A DNA stretch of 19,199 nt, taken from contig NZ_JAHOEA010000059.1 of assembly GCF_019127135.1 (NCBI RefSeq), forward strand, positions 1 through 19,199, written 5' to 3'. The position numbers and the translations under genes were made by a program. Shown here piece after piece: positions 14,644 through 19,199 of this stretch. Numbering within the stretch: position 1 is the stretch's first letter; every line of letters starts with the position of its first letter. This DNA comes from Segatella copri. GTDB taxonomy: Bacteria; Bacteroidota; Bacteroidia; Bacteroidales; Bacteroidaceae. The notes beneath the pieces were generated by a model. That model saw only the letters and a program-made list of their open reading frames with translations, was not told where the DNA came from and did no database searches.

Positions 14644-16413
14644 ATGAAGATAAACAACAGTACGAAGAAAAGCCTGCTGATCATCGCACTCGCAATGGCC
14701 AGCACTACTTACCAGACACAGGCCGCCCCGATAGAACATATCGGCGACAGATACATCATGCATGTTCCTGAAATGGAACTCACAGGCGAAGAATCACTCC
14801 TCGATGTGCTCATGATGTGCCCGGAAGTCATCTCGCTCGACGGCAACAACATCATCGGCGGAGATCCATTCGCCAACCTCTACGGCAAGTTCGTCATCCG
14901 TATCGACAACCAGGAATACGGACTCGATTACGCCACCTTCCTCCACCATTTCAAGGCTCGGGAGATTGAAACCATCAAGGTGTGCCAGAACGCCGAAGTG
15001 ATGAAGGGATGCAGCAGTCTGAAGAAAGTCATCGACATCACACTGCGGAAGAAGGAGAACGGAACCACCGGCAGATGGGGACTCTTCGGTGATACCTACG
15101 GCGGCGCAAAAGGCATCGTCAGCGTCATCAGCCAGCAGGATAAACTCCGTGTGCTCAGTCATGTAGAAGGCAACTTCCAGCGCACCTCCAGCAGCGATAA
15201 GGATGCCTACCAGGGCATCTCAGGAACCACCGTGAACCACTACTCCCACGAGGGTGCCAAACTCAATCTGCTCTGGACACCTACCGCGAAGGATGTGCTC
15301 GAAATTGATGCGATGCAGACCTACACCCGCAACCATTTCACCCACACCCCAGCCGATTACGTGCGCGCCTATCATCTGCAGGCCGACTATACCCGCACGC
15401 TCGCCGACAACGGCTCCAGCATCCTCTTTACCCTCGGTGCCGAGCATATCAGCGACAACGGACGCACGCTGGAAGAAACCCAGACTGCGCCCTACCAGAA
15501 CCACTCCACCTACCCCTTCATGGTGGTAGAATACGCCACTCCGGTCGTCACCTCCAATCTCTGGATTACGGCTGGTTTCGAGGGCGGTCTCTCCATCGAG
15601 AAGAACTGCATCGCCGGTTACACCAACCATTCCAACTACCAGGACTTCTACGCCCAGCTGGATTACAACATCGGCAAGTGGGGATTCATGGCAGGTGACC
15701 GCTTCCGCATCATCAACTTCCGTCCTAAGCAGATTGCGCCGGAAGAACACTGGAAGCATACCACGCGCAACCATATCTACTCGGCGAGCGCCTATTACAG
15801 TTTCACGCCGGGTCATACCCTGCAGGCCACCTACTGCCGCCGCATCTTCAATCCCGAGTTTGGCGATTTCGTTACCGCGGGCGATATGGAGGGTGCCTGG
15901 CAGCCGGTTTATACCGCCGATATCGGCAACAGCATGGCGAATGTGGTAGAGCTCAAGCATACCTACAGCCGCCCTGCCTTCGTGCTCAGCACCTCGGTGA
16001 AGAACATCCACCAGCATCGGCTCAGCACCATCCACGACAATACGCTCGGCATCGGCACCACCGCCTTCTGGCACAAGGGCATCCTTCGCCTCACAGCCGG
16101 AGTCAACTACTTCTGGCAGCGCAGCGAAACCCCTTCTGAGGAGGCTCAGCAGCGCAATGCAGAGTACAATCATTTTGCCGTGTTCAAGTTGGCACCGCAG
16201 CTCACAATGGCCGATGGCTGGCGCTTTACGGGCAACCTCATCTGGTGTACCCGCCGCCGCAGCGAAGCCTACACCCCGGCTAATCTCTATGCCGAGGTGG
16301 GGGTATACAAGAATCTGGGCAAGCACTGGACGCTCGAAGGCCGCTTCCACGATATGGCGAGCCAGCACTTCGGCAACCGCGCTGCCACCATCGGCTGCAC
16401 GTATTACTTTTAA
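14644..16413 (+). CDS. Small TonB-receptor-like outer-membrane beta-barrel protein
   Basis: The product has 589 residues. A signal peptide covers about residues 1-27 (cut after QTQA). Residues 45-136 look like a plug domain: SLLDVLMMCPEVISLDG, then a VIRIDNQEY strand and IETIKVCQNAEVMKG, ending KKVIDITLRKK. The rest alternates polar and hydrophobic strands with many aromatic and Gly residues and ends in GCTYYF, a C-terminal Phe signal for the Bam machine. It resembles the OMP_b-brl_3/TonB-receptor group but is short, has no carboxypeptidase-like N-terminal domain, and shows no obvious TonB box. Function could be uptake or export; no SusD gene adjoins. The next gene on the strand is a lipoprotein, 246 bp downstream. 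Confidence 0.75.
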   Translation: MKINNSTKKSLLIIALAMASTTYQTQAAPIEHIGDRYIMHVPEMELTGEESLLDVLMMCPEVISLDGNNIIGGDPFANLYGKFVIRIDNQEYGLDYATFLHHFKAREIETIKVCQNAEVMKGCSSLKKVIDITLRKKENGTTGRWGLFGDTYGGAKGIVSVISQQDKLRVLSHVEGNFQRTSSSDKDAYQGISGTTVNHYSHEGAKLNLLWTPTAKDVLEIDAMQTYTRNHFTHTPADYVRAYHLQADYTRTLADNGSSILFTLGAEHISDNGRTLEETQTAPYQNHSTYPFMVVEYATPVVTSNLWITAGFEGGLSIEKNCIAGYTNHSNYQDFYAQLDYNIGKWGFMAGDRFRIINFRPKQIAPEEHWKHTTRNHIYSASAYYSFTPGHTLQATYCRRIFNPEFGDFVTAGDMEGAWQPVYTADIGNSMANVVELKHTYSRPAFVLSTSVKNIHQHRLSTIHDNTLGIGTTAFWHKGILRLTAGVNYFWQRSETPSEEAQQRNAEYNHFAVFKLAPQLTMADGWRFTGNLIWCTRRRSEAYTPANLYAEVGVYKNLGKHWTLEGRFHDMASQHFGNRAATIGCTYYF

Positions 16414-16417
16414 CATA

Positions 16418-16549
16418 TCAGGAAGTTAAAGGAGTTAAGGAGTTAAGACGTATGTCTTGCTGCTTAAAAAACTACACCAAAAAGACTATTGTCTTAACTC
16501 CTCAGCGACCGTAGGGAGCGATAACTTCTTTAACTCCTTTAACTCCTGA
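16418..16549. mobile_element. MITE-like element with TCAGGA(A)GTTAAAGGAGTTAA inverted ends
   Basis: The left end (16418-16449) is built from GGAGTTAA steps and the right end (16491-16549) carries the reverse complement of the same steps. Internal AAGGAGTTAAGAC and GTCTTAACTCCT also pair. No coding capacity is present. A half copy is found at 6489-6530. It could be a miniature transposon or a structured intergenic repeat that also ends transcription of the barrel gene. Confidence 0.5.
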
Positions 16550-16601
16550 ACTTGCGAAAATTACTTTTAACAATCTTTTTCTAAATCAGATGCAAGATTT
16601 C

Positions 16602-16653
16602 TGTTCCTTTCTCATTTTCTTATCAGAAAGTGAAACAATAAAAGAAAGGAACA
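16602..16653 (+). promoter_or_regulatory. Inverted repeat covering the NigD-like gene ribosome site
   Basis: TGTTCCTTTCT (16602-16612) and AGAAAGGAACA (16643-16653) are perfect 11-bp complements around 30 nt. The right arm contains AAGGA, the only good Shine-Dalgarno-like site here, ten bases before the ATG at 16660. In RNA, the stem would hide that site. Confidence 0.5.
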
Positions 16654-16659
16654 TTATAT

Positions 16660-17412
16660 ATGAGAAAAATTGATTTCAAGAAGATCGGGCTGGCAGCGAT
16701 GATGCTCCTGTCGGCCCTCACATTCCAGTCATGTGATAGCGATAACGATACCGACTGGGACCGCGTTTTCCCTAACGCACTGGTAACCGTGAAGAAGAGT
16801 GGCGATGCCTGCTATCTGCAGCTCGACGACAACACCACGCTGCTCGCCAAGAACCTGAAACCAACCATCTTTGATGGCAAGGAGGTTCGTGCCCTCGTCA
16901 ACTACTCCCAGACCTCGGAGAAGAGCGAGATATACAACCAGGTGATTCACGTCAACTGGATAGACAGCATCCTGACCAAGAAGCCAGTTCCATCGCTCGG
17001 TTCAGATATCGAGAACAGCAAGAAGTATGGCAACAGCCAGGTAGAAATCGTGCGCGACTGGGTAACGGTGGCAGAAGATGGCTATCTCACCCTCCGTTTC
17101 CGTGCTCTCTGGGGCGGTCAGAAGGTGCATTACATCAACCTCGTTACGGGCGTGAATCCTGAGAATCCTTACGAGGTAGAGCTCCGTCACAATGCCAATG
17201 GCGATCCTCAGAACTACGTGCGTGATGCCCTTGTAGCGTTCAATCTGAACGATGTCGTGCCTGATACAGAAGGCAAGACAGTGAAGCTCACCATCCGCTG
17301 GCGTTCCAGCCAGGGCTACAAGAAGGTAGATTTCGATTACTGTTCGCGCAAGCCTATCAGCAGCCCGAAGATGCTCGAAGGATACAGCCAGGAAGGAAGA
17401 GACATCCGATAA
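16660..17412 (+). CDS. NigD-like lipoprotein
   Basis: The product has 250 residues. A lipoprotein signal peptide ends at Cys25 (lipobox-like TFQSC), and the mature N-terminus DSDNDTDWD is acidic, as in Bacteroidota lipoproteins sent to the cell surface. The body has an N-terminal OB-like part (residues 35-95, including ALVNYSQT) and a C-terminal beta-sandwich (residues 130-235, including LTLRFRALWGG and VKLTIRWRSS), matching the two-domain NigD-like family. The founding member is linked to a Prevotella bacteriocin locus, but most family members have no known role. A leader hairpin may control translation and a strong terminator follows. The nearest partner gene is the outer-membrane barrel upstream. 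Confidence 0.85.
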   Translation: MRKIDFKKIGLAAMMLLSALTFQSCDSDNDTDWDRVFPNALVTVKKSGDACYLQLDDNTTLLAKNLKPTIFDGKEVRALVNYSQTSEKSEIYNQVIHVNWIDSILTKKPVPSLGSDIENSKKYGNSQVEIVRDWVTVAEDGYLTLRFRALWGGQKVHYINLVTGVNPENPYEVELRHNANGDPQNYVRDALVAFNLNDVVPDTEGKTVKLTIRWRSSQGYKKVDFDYCSRKPISSPKMLEGYSQEGRDIR

Positions 17413-17436
17413 ACGAAGAAGAAAAACAGATAAAAC

Positions 17437-17471
17437 AAAAGCCCCGATGCATCATGCACCGGGGCTTTTTT
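17437..17471 (+). terminator. Intrinsic terminator of the NigD-like gene
   Basis: AAAAGCCCCG-A-TGCA (17437-17451) pairs with TGCA-C-CGGGGCTTTT (17455-17469), loop TCA, with a run of T residues from 17466 to 17471. It ends the plus-strand unit and also faces the convergent smalltalk gene. Confidence 0.9.
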
Positions 17472-17524
17472 AGTTGATAGTTTATAGGGGGTTAACGCCG
17501 TAAAGCAAGGCTGCCCTATCAACT
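17472..17524. repeat. Inverted AGTTGATAG repeat
   Basis: AGTTGATAG (17472-17480) and CTATCAACT (17516-17524) are perfect complements around 35 nt. Both arms continue in the loose AGTTTATAG/AACTATTAACTATAA heptad style. It lies between two convergent genes. Confidence 0.5.
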
Positions 17525-17584
17525 ATTAACTATAAATTATTACCTAACCGAAAGGGGGCTAAGGTTCTTTTTACTTTTTTACCT

Positions 17585-17683
17585 TTAAAAGCTGCTGCAG
17601 CTAGTTACACCGAGTGTGGTAGCGATAGCTGTGAGAAAGGAGATTGCAATTTGCAAAATTGTTTTCCAGGTACTTGTTTTCAT
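17585..17683 (-). CDS. Smalltalk protein (32-residue predicted lipopeptide)
   Basis: The product has 32 residues. It starts MKTSTWKTILQ, has one hydrophobic stretch (residues 9-26, rich in Ile, Ala, Thr, Leu) and ends GVTSCSSF. This matches the micro-protein family that I recall is named 'smalltalk protein' in Bacteroidales annotation, including the conserved WKTILQ and the TTLGVTSC end. VTSC (26-29) fits the lipobox pattern [LVI][ASTVI][GAS]C, so the mature product could be a lipopeptide of only four residues (Cys29-Ser-Ser-Phe). Function is unknown. It follows the HU-HIG gene on the same strand by 112 bp, the family's usual setting. Upstream of the ATG at 17683 is an A-rich leader (TTAAAGATT). 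An amidase gene that often follows it elsewhere is not present here. Confidence 0.85.
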   Translation of the reverse strand: MKTSTWKTILQIAISFLTAIATTLGVTSCSSF

Positions 17684-17795
17684 AATCTTTAATTTTTAAA
17701 TGTTAAGTGTTTACTTTTTTAATGTTAAATGTTAAATGTTAACTTGGTGGGGTGCGCAAGGCCGTTTGGCGGGCTTGCGCTTCCCCTGTCAGGCG
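17684..17795. other. Spacer between HU-HIG and smalltalk genes: heptad repeat and GC hairpin
   Basis: GCGCAAG (17754-17760) pairs with CTTGCGC (17774-17780), with GCC/GGC pairing inside (17761-17763, 17768-17770). Next to it are seven-base steps of TTAAATG (17698-17742). The hairpin is not followed by a T-run on the minus strand, so it may stabilise or process the RNA and need not stop transcription. Confidence 0.45.
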
Positions 17796-18368
17796 TTAGC
17801 CCATGTTGCCGGCGTCACCTTCAGTTCCGCCGCCTTCCTGAGAACCGCCGCCCTGGGTATTGTCACCGGTTGTGCCAAAACCACCCTGGTTAGTGCCGGA
17901 GCCACCCTGGTCAGTGCCACCACCGGTGGTACCACCGCCTGCCTCATCAGTGCCGGTATAACCGCCGTACTCCTGAATCTTGCACTTCTTGCGAAGTTCC
18001 GAGTTGCTCCAGCTTTTCATGTTACGTACAATCAAATGCACGCCCTCCACGCTGGCAGCAGTTACCTTCTCCTTGGTATCCTCCGCCTTCGAAGTCATAC
18101 CGATGGAGAACAGACCGAGATCAGAGAGACGCACGCTCTTGCCATCGAGAATCAACTCCTGCAGATGGTCGAGAGCATCCATCAGCACACCGTGAATAGT
18201 ACCACGAGAGTAAGGCGAACCGTGGTCAGAGATGTGCGATACGAATCCCTCGAAATCCACCTCGCGGTCGGTTACAGCAGTGGCATACCACTTTTTCTTA
18301 CCAGCGTTCTCGCCGCTCTGTGGTGTACGCTGCAATTTACGATACTTCAATGTTCCTTTCTGTTCCAT
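17796..18368 (-). CDS. HU-HIG family DNA-binding protein with Gly-rich tail
   Basis: The product has 190 residues. Residues 5-130 are a divergent HU/IHF fold: KYRKLQRTP start, the helical SPYSRGTIHGVLMDALDHL region, and the GKSVRLSDLGLFSIGM segment that corresponds to the HU core strand before the DNA-embracing arm. Residues 135-190 are a low-complexity tail of Gly, Thr, Gln, Asp and Asn with imperfect GGG(T/S)xQGG steps. The HU-HIG family is defined by such fusions (wHTH, Ig or Gly-rich), and this is the Gly-rich kind. It probably binds and bends DNA; the tail has no known role. A good promoter is 80-110 bp upstream and the smalltalk gene follows. The acidic, glycine-rich end is atypical for a nucleoid protein. 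Confidence 0.9.
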   Translation of the reverse strand: MEQKGTLKYRKLQRTPQSGENAGKKKWYATAVTDREVDFEGFVSHISDHGSPYSRGTIHGVLMDALDHLQELILDGKSVRLSDLGLFSIGMTSKAEDTKEKVTAASVEGVHLIVRNMKSWSNSELRKKCKIQEYGGYTGTDEAGGGTTGGGTDQGGSGTNQGGFGTTGDNTQGGGSQEGGGTEGDAGNMG

Positions 18369-18444
18369 GATGTTAAATTATTAAAGGGTTAATATAAATG
18401 TTATTGACTGATATTCAGTTATTATCTTACTTCGAATCACGATG

Positions 18445-18476
18445 CAAAGGTACGGCAATTTTCTGATATTACCAAA
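18445..18476 (-). promoter_or_regulatory. Promoter of the HU-HIG gene
   Basis: On the minus strand TTTG (18473-18476), a 20-bp spacer and TACCTTTG (18445-18452) fit the Bacteroidota consensus. The leader would be about 70 nt. A small palindrome GTTAAA-CGGA-TTTAAC (18496-18511) lies 20 bp upstream of the -33 element and could be an operator. Confidence 0.75.
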
Positions 18477-18664
18477 TTTCACCCTGCAGAGTTATGTTAA
18501 ACGGATTTAACACTTCGAGCGCATCCGGTTAATCTTACCAACTCATAATTTATCGGGCGAGAAAACTATATTTTGTAAAAAGTTTTTCTATGCTTTCTTA
18601 CTCCGAAAACAGCAGGAAGCAAGAATTCATCCATCAATACCTCCACCTTCCCCAACCCCAAAAG

Positions 18665-18856
18665 TGTGACAGTTGTGACAGTTGTGACAGTTTTCAGCGC
18701 CTACCCCCACCTCCCACTCTTTAGAGGTAACTTATTATATATATAACTATATATATAATAAGTTAAATATAATAATAACAATTTGAAAGCAGCCCGAGTT
18801 CATATACCCCTCCGCTGAAAACTGTCACAACTGTCACAACTGTCACAACTGTAACG
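18665..18856. repeat. Inverted 9-bp iteron arrays flanking an AT palindrome (origin-like)
   Basis: Three tandem copies of TGTGACAGT (18665-18691) are mirrored by three copies of ACTGTCACA (18821-18847) plus a degenerate fourth (18848-18856). With the adjoining TTTCAGCG/CGCTGAAA the arms are perfect complements over 35 bp (18665-18699 and 18813-18847). Between them is a perfect 18-bp AT palindrome with a 2-nt loop (18728-18745 and 18748-18765). Pyrimidine-rich tracts lie at 18699-18720 and 18853-18895. Iterons, an AT-rich unwinding-type segment and symmetry recall replication origins or partition sites, but no replication gene is in the window. Confidence 0.85.
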
Positions 18857-19199
18857 CTCTCTCAATCCTTCTCCTCTCCTTCTCCCTCCATCCAGTTTTG
18901 TAAAGAAAAGAGGAATATTAGGGTCCGCTAGGCGTTCTCCCTCACCTCTAAGCAACTCGTCAGCTGCCGAAACGTAAAAGTGCGGCTCATGTTGCCTTCA
19001 ACCACCTTGCAGAGATAGAACAAGGCTGCATTTATGGTGTCGCATTTGGAAACAATTAACATAGCCGATGATTTCGATACAAAATAAATCTTTTCTCACG
19101 AAAACACAAAAGAAAAAGCCCAAAAACTTGCAGAAAAGAGAAATTGTGGTTTAACGATTTTAGTTGACCACTTTTAGCTTTATTTGTAAGACGAGTTGA
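18857..19199. other. Right-end region without a firm gene
   Basis: After the iteron array comes a pyrimidine-rich tract (to about 18895), one short possible reading frame (18928-19062, minus), and an A-rich stretch from 19070 to 19199. No promoter with both consensus elements, no terminator and no RNA gene was recognised. The continuation lies outside the window. Confidence 0.4.
18928..19062 (-). CDS. Possible small protein or gene remnant (44 residues)
   Basis: An ATG at 19062 opens 44 codons ending in TAG. The product begins MLIVSKCDTINAALFYLCKV and contains a second Met at residue 25 followed by SRTFTFRQL. I do not recognise a family. Codon use is mixed, and the frame is closed by a TGA not far upstream of the ATG. 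It lies on the same strand as HU-HIG and upstream of the iteron array, so it could be a small accessory gene or a degenerate piece of one. Weak support. Confidence 0.25.
   Translation of the reverse strand: MLIVSKCDTINAALFYLCKVVEGNMSRTFTFRQLTSCLEVRENA

Noticed and set aside
15220..16416. 398-codon open frame on the minus strand opposite the outer-membrane barrel gene
   Set aside because: It is a mirror of GC-rich codons in the barrel gene. It shows no motif, and the plus-strand frame has a signal peptide, plug-like strands and a C-terminal Phe.
18665..18856. CRISPR array
   Set aside because: The repeats are 9 bp, directly tandem without spacers, and mirrored. No cas gene is present.

Overview
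The window looks like a chromosomal segment of a Bacteroidales bacterium, most likely Prevotella/Segatella. Evidence: gene starts preceded by the Bacteroidota promoter pattern (TTTG, about 19-20 bp, TAnnTTTG), A-rich leaders with few Shine-Dalgarno sites, a NigD-like lipoprotein, a C10 (streptopain-like) protease with a secretion-type C-terminal tail, an HU-HIG protein and a 'smalltalk' micro-protein. Genus is inference; no rRNA or tRNA gene was seen.

Layout. 1-122: a GC-rich hairpin repeat. 123-668(-): XRE regulator, behind a 1-kb AT-rich gene-free region (669-1689). 1690-2718(-): holA, divergent from an orphan HsdR-N-type nuclease (2971-3429); identical promoter sequences face each other between the two. 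3819-5072: UDP-glucose dehydrogenase. 5175-6467: MaoC hydratase and a TerB/J-domain membrane protein, 3 bp apart. 6578-8278(-): NIF3-family protein followed by a coiled-coil/zinc-ribbon protein, a common Bacteroidota pair. 8555-10583: aguA-aguB, converting agmatine to putrescine. 10584-10890: an inverted pair of the hairpin repeat. 10891-11799: AEC permease. 11929-14373(-): secreted C10 protease. 14644-16413: small TonB-receptor-like outer-membrane barrel. 16660-17412: NigD-like lipoprotein. 17585-18368(-): HU-HIG gene followed by a 32-residue smalltalk protein. 18369-19199: no firm gene, but a striking symmetric array of 9-bp repeats around an AT palindrome.

Most of the window is core metabolism, replication and envelope function. 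The most unusual part is the right end: a nucleoid-type protein, a tiny predicted lipopeptide (mature form about four residues) and an iteron-like inverted array resembling a replication or partition site, without the amidase gene that I recall usually accompanying this pair. Other unexplained signals are a GGTATAG leader motif in front of four plus-strand genes, a perfect 20-bp inverted repeat carrying opposed promoters between holA and the nuclease gene, four copies of a three-hairpin REP-like repeat, a MITE-like GGAGTTAA element, and a leader hairpin that would bury the ribosome site of the NigD gene. Everything was read by eye; no similarity search or folding program was run.
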